A stretch of DNA of 64,000 nt from Gilliamella sp. WF3-4 (lineage in GTDB: Bacteria; Pseudomonadota; Gammaproteobacteria; Enterobacterales; Orbaceae): positions 101,093-165,092 of the forward strand of contig NZ_LZGW01000007.1 in assembly GCF_001690275.1 (NCBI RefSeq), given 5' to 3'. This document shows positions 20,725 to 31,018 of the stretch, in pieces (position 1 is the first letter of the stretch; each line of letters starts with the position of its first letter). The notes below the pieces were generated by a model, which saw nothing but the letters and a program-made list of their open reading frames with translations, was not told where the DNA came from and did no database searches. A program made the position numbers and the translations under genes.

Positions 20725-23112
20725 ATGAAATTTAGTGAAAGTTGGCTACGTGAATGGATCAATCCAGAAATTAGTAGCGAAACGTTAGCTGATCAATTAA
20801 CAATGGCTGGTTTAGAAGTCGATGATGTTGAAAAAGTAGCAGGCGATTTTACAGGTGTTGTTGTCGGTAAAGTCGTTGAATGTATGCAACATCCTAATGC
20901 AGACAAACTTCGTGTCACAAAAGTTGATATTGGGAAAGCTGAATTACTGGATATAGTTTGCGGGGCTCCAAATTGCCGTAAAGGTTTAATGGTTGCTTGT
21001 GCAACGGTAGGCGCTGTATTGCCCGGCGATTTTAAAATAAAACCAGCTAAATTGCGGGGAGAGCCATCAGAAGGCATGTTGTGCTCTTATTCTGAATTAG
21101 GAATTTCTGATGAACATAATGGTATTATTGAATTACCTGATAATGCGCCGTTAGGACAAGACATTCGTGAATATTTGAATTTAAATGATGTCATGATTGA
21201 TATCAGCGTAACACCGAATAGAGCAGATTGCTTTGGTATTATTGGCGTTGCTAGAGATATTTCTGCAGTTAACAACGTTCCAATGAAAGAACTACAAGTT
21301 GACAGTATGCCTGCAACCATTACCGATACTTTATCAATACAGATAGATGCTCCTCAAGCCGCTCCTCGCTATTTGGGACGTGTAATCAAAAATATTAATG
21401 TTAATGCAGCCACTCCACTTTGGATGAAAGAGAAATTACGTCGAGGTGGAATTCGTTCAATTGATGCAGTTGTAGATATAACTAACTATGTATTATTAGA
21501 ACTTGGTCATCCAATGCATGCATTTGATTTGACTCAGATAGAAAAGGGAATAGTTGTTCGTTACGCAAGTAATGGTGAAAAACTGGTCTTACTTAACGGT
21601 AATGAAGTTAACCTTAATGATAAAACTTTAGTCATTGCCGATCACCAAAAGGTTTTGGCTTTAGCCGGAATTATGGGTGGTGAAAAATCGGCTGTAACAC
21701 AAACAACTAAAGATGTATTTCTTGAATCTGCATTTTTTAGTCCATTAGTAATAACAGGTAAAGCTCGTGAATATGGCTTACATACTGAAGCTTCGCATCG
21801 TTATGAACGTGGTGTTGATCCATCTTTACAATTTGTTGCAATGGAACGAGCAAGTCAATTACTAGTTGATATTTGTGGTGGTGAAGTTGGTCCAATTATC
21901 GAGGTAACACAGCAAAGTGAACTACCAAAACAAGCAATAATTAAACTTCGTCGCAATAGAATTGATCGTATCATTGGTTATGCAATTGAGACACAAAAAA
22001 TCACCGATATTTTAATTAGGCTTGGTTGTGAAGTCGAATACAATGACAATGTTTGGACTGTAAAATCACCGAGTTGGCGTTTTGATTTGCAAATCGAAGA
22101 AGATTTAGTTGAAGAAATTGCGCGTATTTATGGCTATAACAATATTCCAAATGCCAATTTAAAAATTGAGTCAGTAATGAAACCAAAGCCGGAAAGCCAA
22201 ATATCATTACGAAGAATAAAAGACTTATTAGTTGATAGAGGATATCAAGAAGCCGTAACATATAGCTTTGTTGACCCCAAAATTCAACACATTCTTCACC
22301 CTGAGCAGCCAGAGATCACATTACCTAACCCCATTTCAAGTGAAATGTCAGTTATGCGTTTATCACTATGGTCTGGCTTATTAGATGCAGTGCTATACAA
22401 CCAAAATCGCCAGCAATCTCGGGTTAGATTGTTTGAAACAGGATTGCGTTTTATACCTGATGAAAAAGATGAATTAGGTGTACGTCAAGAGTTAATGTTA
22501 TCAGGCATTATTACAGGTAGCTTATATGAAGAGCATTGGCAACTTCCTAAAAAGAATGTCGATTTCTATGATCTTAAAGGTGATATTGAATCAATTTTTT
22601 CTCTTTTAGGCTGTGCGGATAAAGTACAGTTTAAAAAAGCTCAGCTACCTGCCTTGCATCCTGGACAAAGTGCTACTATCTATTTGAATGATGAGCTATT
22701 AGGCTATCTAGGTGTGTTACATCCAGAAATTGAAAAAAAATTATCTTTAAATAGTAAAACACTTGTTTTTGAAATAAATTTAGCTAAAATTAATAACAAG
22801 ACAGTACCTGTTGCTCAAGACTTATCAAAGTATCCTTCGAACAAACGAGATATAGCTATTGTGGTATCAAATACAATTCCAGTAGCTGATATTATTTCTG
22901 AGTGTAAGCGGGCTGGTGGTGAGCAACTTATTAAAGTTAATTTGTTTGATGTTTACCAAGGTGAAAATATCAAAGAAAATCAAAAAAGTCTTGCTATCAG
23001 TTTGATTTTACAAGATAAATCACGTACACTTGAAGAAGAAGATATAACAAACATTGTAAGTAAATGCGTTACTGCTTTACAAAATCGTTTTAAAGCCCTA
23101 TTAAGAGAATAA
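20725..23112 (+). CDS. pheT: phenylalanine-tRNA ligase beta subunit
   Basis: Beta subunit with the tRNA-binding EMAP-like domain near the N-terminus ([26 protein letters not shown]), the B3/B4 editing region, the B5 domain and a C-terminal ferredoxin-like anticodon-binding domain ([14 protein letters not shown]). The length is 795 residues, matching the family exactly. It follows pheS closely, and ihfA starts 4 bp after its stop. Confidence 0.98.
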   Translation: MKFSESWLREWINPEISSETLADQLTMAGLEVDDVEKVAGDFTGVVVGKVVECMQHPNADKLRVTKVDIGKAELLDIVCGAPNCRKGLMVACATVGAVLPGDFKIKPAKLRGEPSEGMLCSYSELGISDEHNGIIELPDNAPLGQDIREYLNLNDVMIDISVTPNRADCFGIIGVARDISAVNNVPMKELQVDSMPATITDTLSIQIDAPQAAPRYLGRVIKNINVNAATPLWMKEKLRRGGIRSIDAVVDITNYVLLELGHPMHAFDLTQIEKGIVVRYASNGEKLVLLNGNEVNLNDKTLVIADHQKVLALAGIMGGEKSAVTQTTKDVFLESAFFSPLVITGKAREYGLHTEASHRYERGVDPSLQFVAMERASQLLVDICGGEVGPIIEVTQQSELPKQAIIKLRRNRIDRIIGYAIETQKITDILIRLGCEVEYNDNVWTVKSPSWRFDLQIEEDLVEEIARIYGYNNIPNANLKIESVMKPKPESQISLRRIKDLLVDRGYQEAVTYSFVDPKIQHILHPEQPEITLPNPISSEMSVMRLSLWSGLLDAVLYNQNRQQSRVRLFETGLRFIPDEKDELGVRQELMLSGIITGSLYEEHWQLPKKNVDFYDLKGDIESIFSLLGCADKVQFKKAQLPALHPGQSATIYLNDELLGYLGVLHPEIEKKLSLNSKTLVFEINLAKINNKTVPVAQDLSKYPSNKRDIAIVVSNTIPVADIISECKRAGGEQLIKVNLFDVYQGENIKENQKSLAISLILQDKSRTLEEEDITNIVSKCVTALQNRFKALLRE

Positions 23113-23116
23113 TAAT

Positions 23117-23410
23117 ATGACATTAACTAAAGCTGATATTGCAGATCGTCTTGCCGAAAAATTTACCATTGATCGTCAAGAAGCTAAAGTCCTTGTTGAA
23201 CTCTTTTTTGAAGAGATTCGAGTGGCTTTGGAAAAAGGGGAGCCAGTAAAATTATCTGGATTTGGTAATTTTTCGGTACGAGATAAAAACTCACGGCCTG
23301 GACGAAATCCTAAAACAGGGGAAAGTGTTGATATCTCAGCTCGCCGAGTTGTTACCTTTAGACCTGGAATTAAATTCAGAGAGCGTGTAGAAAAAAATTT
23401 AGTTATCTAA
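23117..23410 (+). CDS. ihfA: integration host factor alpha subunit
   Basis: A 97-residue HU-family DNA-bending protein. The alpha-type sequence [40 protein letters not shown] (the DNA-intercalating beta arm with Pro) and [15 protein letters not shown] are all present. It heterodimerises with IhfB and acts in recombination, phage integration and transcription. The pheS-pheT-ihfA order is the standard gammaproteobacterial operon. Confidence 0.97.
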   Translation: MTLTKADIADRLAEKFTIDRQEAKVLVELFFEEIRVALEKGEPVKLSGFGNFSVRDKNSRPGRNPKTGESVDISARRVVTFRPGIKFRERVEKNLVI

Positions 23411-23440
23411 TATTAAGTTCTTATTCTGCTTGCTTAATAT

Positions 23441-23483
23441 AATAGCCTTTCTCTTATTAAGAACACTGGGAAGGCTATTTTAT
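23441..23483 (+). terminator. probable terminator after ihfA
   Basis: AATAGCCTTTC (23441-23451) pairs with GGAAGGCTATT (23469-23479), followed by TTATTTAT. The loop is long, so the structure is plausible rather than certain. It sits 30 bp beyond the ihfA stop and before the ffs promoter. Confidence 0.6.
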
Positions 23484-23496
23484 TTATAAATAATGC

Positions 23497-23525
23497 TTGT
23501 ATTAATTTCGTAAATAAAGCATAAT
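23497..23525 (+). promoter_or_regulatory. ffs (4.5S RNA) promoter
   Basis: A -35 TTGTAT (23497-23502) and a -10 CATAAT (23520-23525) have 17-bp spacing. They lie 15 bp before the mature 4.5S RNA 5' end, leaving room for a short 5' extension removed by RNase P. Confidence 0.65.
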
Positions 23526-23539
23526 AACCGTTCTTCAAT

Positions 23540-23653
23540 GGAGGCTCTATGGGTCCTCTTGCAACATTTTTTTGCTCATCAGGTCAGGTTCGGAAGGAAG
23601 CAGCCAAAGTAAAAAATATGTGTGTGGGATGTGGCTGATAGAGTTTCCTCCCA
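23540..23653 (+). ncRNA. ffs: 4.5S RNA, signal recognition particle RNA
   Basis: The small bacterial SRP RNA binds Ffh and targets nascent membrane proteins to FtsY. The invariant apical domain is present: CAGGTCAGGTTCGGAAGGAA (with the GGAA tetraloop) followed by GCAGCCAAAG and GGGATGTGGCTGATAG. The terminal helix GGAGGCTCTAT pairs with GATAGAGTTTCCTCC. The length is about 114 nt, as in E. coli. The ends are set by the helix and could be off by a few bases. Confidence 0.95.
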
Positions 23654-23675
23654 AACTTATTTTACAGTAAGTTTG
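23652..23675 (+). terminator. stem-loop after 4.5S RNA
   Basis: CAAACTTA (23652-23659) pairs with TAAGTTTG (23668-23675) across an 8-nt loop, directly after the RNA. The trailing sequence CCTATTCTTATAAATT is only moderately T-rich. Confidence 0.5.
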
Positions 23676-23910
23676 CCTATTCTTATAAATTATAACTAAT
23701 TAGGTGTTATTTATAATTTACAACATATTAAGAAAATAAGAAAAAATAACTTCTTGATAACAAATAAAGTTATTTTGTCATATCCATCCTTTATCTCAAC
23801 AATAACTGCAATGTAAATAATATGCTATTAAATACTAGATTGTAATTAAATAATTTTGCGCTAGTTATATCATTAAATATTAATAATATAACATTAATAA
23901 AAAACATAAG

Positions 23911-24745
23911 ATGAGCTTGCTTTCCCGCTTTTTTGCCGTCGCGATAATATCACTAAATAATCCACTGATGCTTTAGTTGCAAATTCATCTATTGAAAATC
24001 CTTTGTCTTTGGTATTTCTATTTGGTGACAATCTCTCTTTTAATTAAAATAATTACTAAATTTATTATGCAAATTTGATTCGTTAATAAAAAGATTTGTT
24101 TACAATCGTCGATAGAACAAATTGATCAGGGTGTTGAAATTTAGCTGCGTGGAATAAACATATTATCAAAATGGTCGAGTTTAATTAACTTTTTTCTAAC
24201 AAAATCGTTGATCCATGTATTAGTCATAGCCATATGACACCTCTCTTTAAACAGAAAGTTCACAATCATAAAAGCCATGTGATATTGTATTATGTTAGAT
24301 TTGATGATAATGTAATTGAGTAATGCCTTGTTTTAGCTCAATTTACAGTAGGCTTTGTGCATTTTAATATGAATACACATTATTAATGCAAAAGTAATCA
24401 AATTTTACAGATAGATGTTGCTAGCGCACTGGTAAATGGGCAAAAAGGATTTACTTGTTGCGCAATTGCTTACCATTATTTTTTGTTGGATTTGTGGCAT
24501 TAAATACCGACAATAGCGATGGGGTATGGATGCGCATGTATGGTACTGATGCTTTTGGCTTGCTTTGCCTGAGTTTTCCATACTTGTCAATAGTCTTACG
24601 ATAAAGGAAAATAATAATTTATTGCGCTAGTTACGATCTACTATTAATAAAATACATGCTGGCACACTACAGAAGATACCAAAAGTAAAAAATATTATTA
24701 TTTTTCCCCATCAGAATAAGATTTTTTTAAAAGAATGTAGTGAAA
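23911..24745 (+). pseudogene. decayed duplicate of the DUF4261 gene
   Basis: In order, this stretch mirrors the intact gene at 24848-25738 but with stops and shifts: MSLLSRFFA at 23911, then STDALVANSSIENPLSLVF around 23960-24030, AAWNKHIIKMVEFN near 24145 (intact: GWENHVIKLIGIN), ALVNGQKG near 24430, GVWMRMYGTDAFGL near 24520 and FSILVNSL near 24575. It is an ancient tandem copy, no longer coding. The end is approximate. Confidence 0.75.
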
Positions 24746-24847
24746 TATGGGTGATAAAACACCTAGCTAAGTAACCATCAGCAATAAAGCAGATTTACTA
24801 GTAGCATTTTTAACGTATTTTGGGAAGGGTTAATTTAAGGAGTATAA

Positions 24848-25738
24848 ATGAATATTTTTTCACGCTTATTTGGTAAGAAATCAAAATTACAACAAGCTGA
24901 TGAAGCATTAATTGAAAATCCAAATATTCAAGCGCCATTAGCATTAAGCATTGTTTTTAAGGGGCAGTTCTATTTAGATCAAGATAATCTATTAAAGCAA
25001 TTACGTAGTATTGATTCATCAATGAAAAATATTCGATGCCAAATGCCATATGGCAAGTTAGATGACGGATGTTATGCTTTATTTGGTTGGGAAAATCATG
25101 TCATTAAATTAATTGGCATCAATGCTCCTTATCCTGCTGATGTTTTAGAAATATGCGTGGCACCAGCACATTACAGTCAGGATATTAAAGATCAAGTTCG
25201 TGAAAATGATAGTTATATCATTCTATATTATACTGGATATGAAAAGAATATACTTGAGCAATACTTGGCTTTAACTCGTTTTGCAGCTAGTTTTGAACCA
25301 TTTAATGGTTTAGCGCTGATTAATGGAAAAGGGCATAGCTCATTACCAATAAAAGTTATTCGTCAATTAGCCACAGAAAAAGGTGGAATAGAAGGGTTAT
25401 GTCATTGCTTACCAATGTTTTATTGTGGTTTTGTCAAATATGAAATAGAAAATGTTAAAGGTGTGTGGATGCGCACGTATGGCGCTGACGCTTTTGGATT
25501 ACCTGATTTTGCTGTATTAGCTAATAGCCATGATGAAGGCGTATACTATTTTGATATGTTTAGCAATATTCTACAGTATTTACGCGATAGTGGTACAACA
25601 ATGGCTTCTGGTGACACAATGGAAGTTGGCGATAATAAAATGATGTCTTTACGCACACCACGTGATGATGAAAGTTTTTTAAAAGATGAAGGGTACGTTT
25701 TAGTCGTTGAAATAAATAGCAATAATGCAACTGAATAA
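24848..25738 (+). CDS. DUF4261-domain protein
   Basis: A 296-residue soluble protein. The N-terminus (MNIFSRLFGKKSKLQQADEALI) is basic. The body has LSIVFKGQFYLDQDNLL, CYALFGWENHVIKLIGI, YEKNILEQYLALTRFAASF, and the C-terminal hallmark GVWMRTYGADAFGLPDFAVLA with FDMFSNILQYL and MSLRTPRDDESFL that I recognise as DUF4261. The function is not established. It starts well (TTAAGGAG 7 bp before ATG) and stands next to a decayed duplicate and divergent small orphan genes, a setting seen for toxin/immunity or other accessory loci. That reading is inference. Confidence 0.75.
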   Translation: MNIFSRLFGKKSKLQQADEALIENPNIQAPLALSIVFKGQFYLDQDNLLKQLRSIDSSMKNIRCQMPYGKLDDGCYALFGWENHVIKLIGINAPYPADVLEICVAPAHYSQDIKDQVRENDSYIILYYTGYEKNILEQYLALTRFAASFEPFNGLALINGKGHSSLPIKVIRQLATEKGGIEGLCHCLPMFYCGFVKYEIENVKGVWMRTYGADAFGLPDFAVLANSHDEGVYYFDMFSNILQYLRDSGTTMASGDTMEVGDNKMMSLRTPRDDESFLKDEGYVLVVEINSNNATE

Positions 25739-25876
25739 ATACTTAACTCGTTAGCAAAATTAATCTAATAAAATAAACGTCTATTTTTAAATTGTGCGTT
25801 TATTTTGTAGGTTAATTTTATCACTTAATTTATTGTTTAATTTACTTATAGATAGCGCTAGTCCATTATCAAAACG

Positions 25877-26161
25877 TTATTTTTTCATTGTAAGTACAAT
25901 ATCGCCAGAATTAAGCCTTACCTTTTCACCATTATATTGGTACTCCGACCACAGATCAGGGTTATCCGATTCACAGTCATTAATGATTCGATATTCACTA
26001 TAACCTGTATTGTTGCCTAAGATAGGTATAATCTCACCAAAAGATCTTTCAATATCATGTTCAGACAAGTAGGTAATTAATTTTTTGACTAATTCTAGTT
26101 TGTGTTTTAACTCTGGATTATCTTTATATGATGATTCCATAAAATTAATAATATCTAACAT
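25877..26161 (-). CDS. hypothetical protein, 94 aa
   Basis: Not recognised. A small, charged, soluble protein (MLDIINFMESSYKDNPEL, then helical KHKLELVKKLITYLSEHDIER). The C-terminus has a beta-rich section with EYRIINDCESDNPDLWSEY. No signal peptide or membrane segment is seen. An AAGG ribosome site precedes ATG at 26161. It starts 10 bp after the stop of the 133-aa gene, so the two form an operon. It is convergent with the DUF4261 gene. Confidence 0.6.
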   Translation of the reverse strand: MLDIINFMESSYKDNPELKHKLELVKKLITYLSEHDIERSFGEIIPILGNNTGYSEYRIINDCESDNPDLWSEYQYNGEKVRLNSGDIVLTMKK

Positions 26162-26170
26162 TTATAACCT

Positions 26171-26572
26171 TTATAAAAATGTAAAACCAAAAAAATGATT
26201 TGGGTTAAAAAGTAAATTACCACAGTCTTGGCCATTGAGGTAATTTATACTCATTGAGGAAAAGGGTATTGATGAGTATGCTATTTCGGTGATAGTTACA
26301 GTTTGCTCGGTTTTGAATAATTGCGAATAAATTGACATTAATGAAAAATGATCATCGTCATCTAACGTAAACCATGCTTTAATTTCTGTTAATTCATTAT
26401 ATTGTATAATACCTGCTTCACTGAGATATAACTCAAAAATAACTTCATCAATAATAAAATATAATCTATCATAAAGTGGGTGAAAAATCGGCAGAGTAGC
26501 ATAATCAACATAGCCAGCGATCATGACATCCTTTAGTTCACCGAGCATTAATCTATCAAAAAATCCTTGCAT
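26171..26572 (-). CDS. hypothetical protein, 133 aa
   Basis: Not recognised. An acidic soluble protein with LYDRLYFIIDEVIFELYLSE and a central WFTLDDDDHFSLMSIYSQLF. The mix of beta strands and aromatics resembles small immunity-type proteins, but no family can be named. AAGGG lies 7 bp before ATG. It is the first of a two-gene unit with the 94-aa gene, and a structured GC-rich block lies 160 bp upstream. Confidence 0.6.
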   Translation of the reverse strand: MQGFFDRLMLGELKDVMIAGYVDYATLPIFHPLYDRLYFIIDEVIFELYLSEAGIIQYNELTEIKAWFTLDDDDHFSLMSIYSQLFKTEQTVTITEIAYSSIPFSSMSINYLNGQDCGNLLFNPNHFFGFTFL

Positions 26573-26704
26573 GATTAACCCTTTTTTTACTTTGTACAGT
26601 TAACTCAAAAAACGATTCTATTGTAATCAATATATCAAGAAAGTTTTTATATTAAACTTAACATTTACGCCATTCATTTTTTCACCTATACTTGTTTAAG
26701 TTTA

Positions 26705-26790
26705 AGCATGTATGGGTAGCTTCCACCAAAGCCTCAAACCCCATGTACAGCGCTTCCAATCGTGGCGGTGATTGGGGTTTGTTTTCTTAT
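26705..26790 (+). ncRNA. candidate structured RNA, unknown class
   Basis: A GC-richer block in a very AT-rich gap. CAAACCCC (26735-26742) pairs with GGGGTTTG (26774-26781) and is followed by TTTTCTTAT. The large loop contains CCAATCGTGGCGGTGATTGG, whose ends can pair further (CCAATC/GATTGG). The CCACC and GGTGG elements could also pair. The layout, ending in a terminator-like stem, recalls phage C4-type antisense RNAs, but this is only an impression. No ORF explains it. Confidence 0.4.
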
Positions 26791-26882
26791 CGTTTAAATA
26801 CTTGATATCTAACATACAGTTTCTCTAAATAATCAAAGTAGTATGTAAATGTTATCACACTCAATTAGCATCATTAGCTATT

Positions 26883-27374
26883 TTAAACATCATCCAAAAG
26901 GTATCTATTATTTGATAAATAGAACTCACCGATTTCTTGCACATCTTTATCGTCACTTTGTAAAGCTAAATTCGCCAATTTTTTTGATAATTTCTGGCTA
27001 AATGAATTGAATAAATACATCAATATACCAAATGTTTGATAATCCTGTTGCCCTAAAATAGGGGTAATATAATTCCAAATATGTTTTTCTAGCCACTGCG
27101 TATTGATACTTAAAATAATCTCTTGGCATAATTTTGTATTGCCATCTAAATATTGCATAATGTTAATAATTTCAGGTAATAAGCTTATTTTGATTGCTTC
27201 TGGAAATTGTTTGATCAAGTGTAATAATAAAGGATCAAACTTTTGGGTTAAATGTGTTTTAAGTAATTCAACAGTTTTAGGCTCATTAGCTAATAAATAG
27301 AGTTTATCTAATAAATTATCCTGTAGATTAATGCAGTCGGTTAAAAGCTGATTTATCTCATTGAATGAGTGCAT
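26883..27374 (-). CDS. hypothetical all-helical protein, 163 aa
   Basis: Not recognised. The sequence is leucine-rich and helical throughout (INQLLTDCINLQDNLLDKLY, LLHLIKQFPEAIKISLLPEI, IMQYLDGNTKLCQEIILSIN) and resembles HEAT- or ARM-like repeats. It ends KDVQEIGEFYLSNNRYLLDDV. It has no signal peptide. An AGGTAAC ribosome site precedes ATG. It lies 31 bp after the 119-aa gene on the same strand. Confidence 0.6.
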   Translation of the reverse strand: MHSFNEINQLLTDCINLQDNLLDKLYLLANEPKTVELLKTHLTQKFDPLLLHLIKQFPEAIKISLLPEIINIMQYLDGNTKLCQEIILSINTQWLEKHIWNYITPILGQQDYQTFGILMYLFNSFSQKLSKKLANLALQSDDKDVQEIGEFYLSNNRYLLDDV

Positions 27375-27405
27375 TTTTTGTTACCTGTTTTATTTATGAT
27401 GTTGC

Positions 27406-27765
27406 TCAAGGTTTTATCTGGCAAAACCATATCCAATTATCATGATGAAAATAGAATGCAATATTGTTATCGGGACAGATAAGTAGGCTATCATCATGAA
27501 TATTATCTAGGCAATGGGTTGATATTTCCAATCCATTGGTATAAGCATCATAATAATATCCTGATTTAATGGTATAGTGTTTTATAATTTGAGTAAATTT
27601 TTCAAAAGCATTGTTATCAATTTTTACACAATGGTGATTCAAATGTTTATCAATATGTTTGATATTATTGGCAAATTTCTGCCACTTTCCATTAATTAGA
27701 AAGTGATATCGTTGTTTTTTATCTTGCTTTATAAAGTTGTTTATAAAAAAATTTAGATGATTCAT
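27406..27765 (-). CDS. hypothetical protein, 119 aa
   Basis: Not recognised. MNHLNFFINNFIKQDKKQR opens the protein, which carries many His and aromatic residues (HIDKHLNHHC, FYFHHDNWIWFCQIKP) and probably has a beta-rich C-terminal half (SGYYYDAYTNGLEISTH). There is no clear ribosome site at 27765, so the start is uncertain. It is flanked by same-strand orphans 53 bp upstream and 31 bp downstream, consistent with one operon. Confidence 0.5.
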   Translation of the reverse strand: MNHLNFFINNFIKQDKKQRYHFLINGKWQKFANNIKHIDKHLNHHCVKIDNNAFEKFTQIIKHYTIKSGYYYDAYTNGLEISTHCLDNIHDDSLLICPDNNIAFYFHHDNWIWFCQIKP

Positions 27766-27817
27766 AGCATATTGAATATCAAGTTATGATTTGACCTTTA
27801 TATATTGCCATTTTATC

Positions 27818-28555
27818 TTAAAAAATGCCTTTTAATTGTTTTTTTGATATTTTGATCTGTTTAGCAATGACTTCTACATAGAATGAATCGCTTTGAATAA
27901 TATAATGCCAATAATCCCCACGATCGTAGTGTCGCCAATCAGGAAAATGAGATTGCCGTTCACTGGCTAATTGCGCCAGCCATGATGATTCAGGAATAAC
28001 CCAATAACAACTAGTAAAATCATCGCTATCACAATGATTATAATAGGCAAGTTTTTTGTTTCGTTCAAAACGCATTGCCCAAACGCTAGAAAATTCAAAT
28101 ATACCTGTAAATTTAGAATATTTTGCTGGCTTATACCATATTTTACAATAGGCAGTTAACTCATCACCTTTAGACTTTATAACAAGATCATCGTTGGGGG
28201 CTTGCCAGTAAGGAAGCTCAACTGGGTAGGCAAAATCCTTGTCCTGTAAGCGCTGATTAGCGAGACCGTAATTGGTTAAGATTGTTTGAATATGATCTTC
28301 AAAGTGGCAATTAAGGTATTCATTTGCAGTAATGATGACAGTAAGAATATAAGATGAACGTATAGTAATATCAAAATTGGGATCGATTTTGTCATAAACC
28401 CAAATAGTAAAACCATCGAGGTTTGCTTTAGCTATATCACTATCCTTTTGATAGTTGAATTTACTGTCAAAAGCTTGAACTAGTGTTGCTAATAGTTGTT
28501 CGAATGAACACTGCTCATCAATTAAAAATCTTAGCCATTTTTTGGGGGTATCCAT
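27818..28555 (-). CDS. hypothetical protein, 245 aa
   Basis: Not recognised. A soluble protein with MDTPKKWLRFLIDEQCSFEQ, FTIWVYDKIDPNFDITIRSSY, YCKIWYKPAKYSKFTGIFEF and a C-terminal HYIIQSDSFYVEVIAKQ. It is aromatic-rich and mixed alpha/beta. AGGAAC precedes ATG at 28555. It is the first gene of the 28555-26883 minus-strand run of orphans. Confidence 0.6.
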   Translation of the reverse strand: MDTPKKWLRFLIDEQCSFEQLLATLVQAFDSKFNYQKDSDIAKANLDGFTIWVYDKIDPNFDITIRSSYILTVIITANEYLNCHFEDHIQTILTNYGLANQRLQDKDFAYPVELPYWQAPNDDLVIKSKGDELTAYCKIWYKPAKYSKFTGIFEFSSVWAMRFERNKKLAYYNHCDSDDFTSCYWVIPESSWLAQLASERQSHFPDWRHYDRGDYWHYIIQSDSFYVEVIAKQIKISKKQLKGIF

Positions 28556-28789
28556 TTGTTCCTACTTATTACCATATATTGGAATTGATTTAAGGTTTTG
28601 CTACTAAAATATATTTTTATTGTATCTATGATATGTAGTCTATTTTATTTTTTAGGTAATGCAATAAGATTAATCGATAATTATATTATTGCTTGCATTG
28701 AGTTGGTTGAAATTGGTGGGTATTTTTAGTGCAACATAAAAAAATAGCAGTGCGACATTTTAGCCGCACCGTTATTGCTTATATTATTG

Positions 28790-29620
28790 TTAGTGTCGTT
28801 GAATTGATTTAAATTGTTTTGTTGTTTGTTTAAGTGCTATTTCTGTTGGTAAACGTTCCATTGAACTAGCTCCATAAAACCCATTACAATCAGGGCAATT
28901 GTCTAAAATATATTTAGCGTCTTCTGGAGTAGCAATAGGGCCACCATGGCATAAAATTATAATATCTGGTCGAATTGTTTTAGCTGCTTTAGCCCATTGA
29001 TTGATTAAAGGCACACAGTCAGCAAGCTTTAAAGCCGTTTCTGCACCGATACTACCGCCCGTAGTTAATCCCATATGGGGTACTAAAATATCAGCGCCAG
29101 CTTTAGCCATATCGATTGCGTTTTGTTCACTAAATACATAAGGTGTTGTTAGCAGATCTTTTTCATGTGCTTTGCGAATCATTTCTACTTCTAAAGCGTA
29201 TCCCATACCTGTTTCTTCAAGGTTTGCTCTAAAGTTACCATCAATTAGTCCAACAGTTGGGAAGTTTTGTACGCCAGCAAATCCAGTTTCCTTTAATTTA
29301 TCTAAAAATTGATCGAATTGGCAAAATGGATCTGTTCCATTAACGCCTGCTAACACTGGCGTGTGTTTAACTACTGGTAACACCTCTTTAGCCATATCCA
29401 TCACAATTTCGTTCGCATTACCGTAGGCAAGTAATCCCGCCAATGAGCCTCTACCTGCCATGCGATAACGACCAGAGTTATAAATGACAATAAGGTCAAT
29501 GCCACCTGCTTCTTCACATTTTGCCGATAGACCTGTGCCAGCACCTCCACCAATGATGGGTTGTCCTTTTGCGATCATATCATGAAATTTCTTTAGTAAC
29601 TGTGAACGTTGGTTTTTCAT
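28790..29620 (-). CDS. PEP-hydrolase-like TIM-barrel protein, Tm-1 C-domain type
   Basis: A protein of 276 residues starting [20 protein letters not shown]. Conserved stretches are [91 protein letters not shown] and [12 protein letters not shown]. This matches the bacterial family annotated as phosphoenolpyruvate hydrolase-like, equal to the C-terminal domain of the plant Tm-1 protein. The physiological substrate is unknown. ATG 29620 with GGAG is preferred over GTG 29632. It follows the UPF0261 gene directly, and the two halves form one unit in some organisms. Confidence 0.85.
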   Translation of the reverse strand: MKNQRSQLLKKFHDMIAKGQPIIGGGAGTGLSAKCEEAGGIDLIVIYNSGRYRMAGRGSLAGLLAYGNANEIVMDMAKEVLPVVKHTPVLAGVNGTDPFCQFDQFLDKLKETGFAGVQNFPTVGLIDGNFRANLEETGMGYALEVEMIRKAHEKDLLTTPYVFSEQNAIDMAKAGADILVPHMGLTTGGSIGAETALKLADCVPLINQWAKAAKTIRPDIIILCHGGPIATPEDAKYILDNCPDCNGFYGASSMERLPTEIALKQTTKQFKSIQRH

Positions 29621-29632
29621 AGTTTTCTCCAC

Positions 29633-30844
29633 TTAATTTTTAATTATTTGAATAAATTCATTAATAATCAGATCACAAAACTGGGGCGAGTTAATATGAT
29701 GAGGTGTTTTTATTAATTTTCTTTTAGGGGTCTGAATAAATGTTTTTTCAAATTCATCAATAAAGGCTTTATTCGCTTTTGGTGACCAAAAAATTCCTCC
29801 TTCAATATCCAATGCTGAAAAGCCACCTTCAGGGATAATAAAAGTAACGTAACCTTGGCATTGATTAAGTTTATTTGCTATCCAATTAGCCATTTTTTTA
29901 TTTTCTTCCGGCGTTGTTCGCATTAAGGTTACTTGTGGATTGTGTGGGTAAAATAAACGATCTTTATATTTTTCAGGAATAGTTTCAGGGCTAGAAAAAT
30001 TAACCATATCAAGTGCTCCACACGATCCAATATATGGAATTTGGCTTCTAGCAATTGCGCCAAAACGATCTTCATTGCAAGCTAAAACACCATCAAATAA
30101 ATAGTCACATACTTCTGTTGTGGTAATATCCAGTACTGCATGTAATAACTTGCTATCAGCTAGCTTTTCCATCGCTTTACCTCCACTGCCTGTAGCATGG
30201 AAAACGAGGCAATCATAATGATCGTGCAATTTGGCTGATATAGATTGAACGCATGTGGTTGTAACACCAAACATAGTTAAGCCAATTGCAGGTTTATCTT
30301 CGATCGTTTCTTGGGTTTTAAAAAGAACTGAACCTGCAATAAAGTTAGCCGCATTTGATAAGACTTTTCTTGATATAACATTAATTCCTGCAATATCTGT
30401 GACTGAATACATCATTGCAATATCGCTTGCGCCAATATAATCAGAAATATTGCCAGATGCCATTGTAGATACCATGAGTTTAGGAATGCCAACAGCAAGT
30501 GATTGCATAGCAGGGGTAATTAATGCCGTTCCTCCTGAGCCTCCTAATCCTAGTATAGCGTCTACATCATTTTGAGCCATCAAAAATAGTTTGAATGCAT
30601 CTGCCATTGCAACAATCGCTTTACCTCGGTCACCACAAAATATAGCCGATTTGCCATGTGGATGGTAACTTGCAACCATTTCTGACGTGATAGTTGCTAA
30701 ATGATTAAATTGATGAAGTTGTGTGGAAATATCGATAATTTTATAATTAAGATTTTTTAAATCGAGAAGGGTTTTGATATAAATGATTTCTTCCCTTTTG
30801 GTGTCTAGTGTCGTAACCAAATAAATTGTGCTAGTTGATGCCAT
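29633..30844 (-). CDS. UPF0261 family protein, Tm-1 N-domain type
   Basis: A 403-residue protein with the UPF0261 pattern: [50 protein letters not shown] text ([20 protein letters not shown]), [44 protein letters not shown] and [16 protein letters not shown]. In plant Tm-1 this domain binds ATP and blocks tobamovirus replication. In bacteria the role is unknown. It is operon-linked to the TIM-barrel gene and divergent from a TetR regulator. Confidence 0.88.
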   Translation of the reverse strand: MASTSTIYLVTTLDTKREEIIYIKTLLDLKNLNYKIIDISTQLHQFNHLATITSEMVASYHPHGKSAIFCGDRGKAIVAMADAFKLFLMAQNDVDAILGLGGSGGTALITPAMQSLAVGIPKLMVSTMASGNISDYIGASDIAMMYSVTDIAGINVISRKVLSNAANFIAGSVLFKTQETIEDKPAIGLTMFGVTTTCVQSISAKLHDHYDCLVFHATGSGGKAMEKLADSKLLHAVLDITTTEVCDYLFDGVLACNEDRFGAIARSQIPYIGSCGALDMVNFSSPETIPEKYKDRLFYPHNPQVTLMRTTPEENKKMANWIANKLNQCQGYVTFIIPEGGFSALDIEGGIFWSPKANKAFIDEFEKTFIQTPKRKLIKTPHHINSPQFCDLIINEFIQIIKN

Positions 30845-30920
30845 TTATCGCTCCTAAGCAGGTTAATAAGGGTAATACTTTTACCAAAAGGGTGGTTAAT
30901 AGTCATACATTATATACTCA

Positions 30921-30942
30921 AAATGAGACATAAGTCTCATTT
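30921..30942. promoter_or_regulatory. perfect palindrome, likely TetR operator
   Basis: AAATGAGAC (30921-30929) and GTCTCATTT (30934-30942) are perfect 9-bp arms around ATAA. It lies between the divergent UPF0261 and TetR genes, where a TetR-family repressor would control both. An in-frame ATG of the regulator falls inside this palindrome, which argues that the true start is further downstream. Confidence 0.72.
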
Positions 30943-31018
30943 TTATAATACTAATTTTAACTTAATGATTAAAATGCAGTATTATTTGATGATGAATTCA
31001 AATATAACAATATATCTA

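Noticed and set aside
24405..24590. 61-codon minus-strand ORF
   Set aside because: It is antisense to the DUF4261 pseudogene, whose sense strand explains the sequence better.
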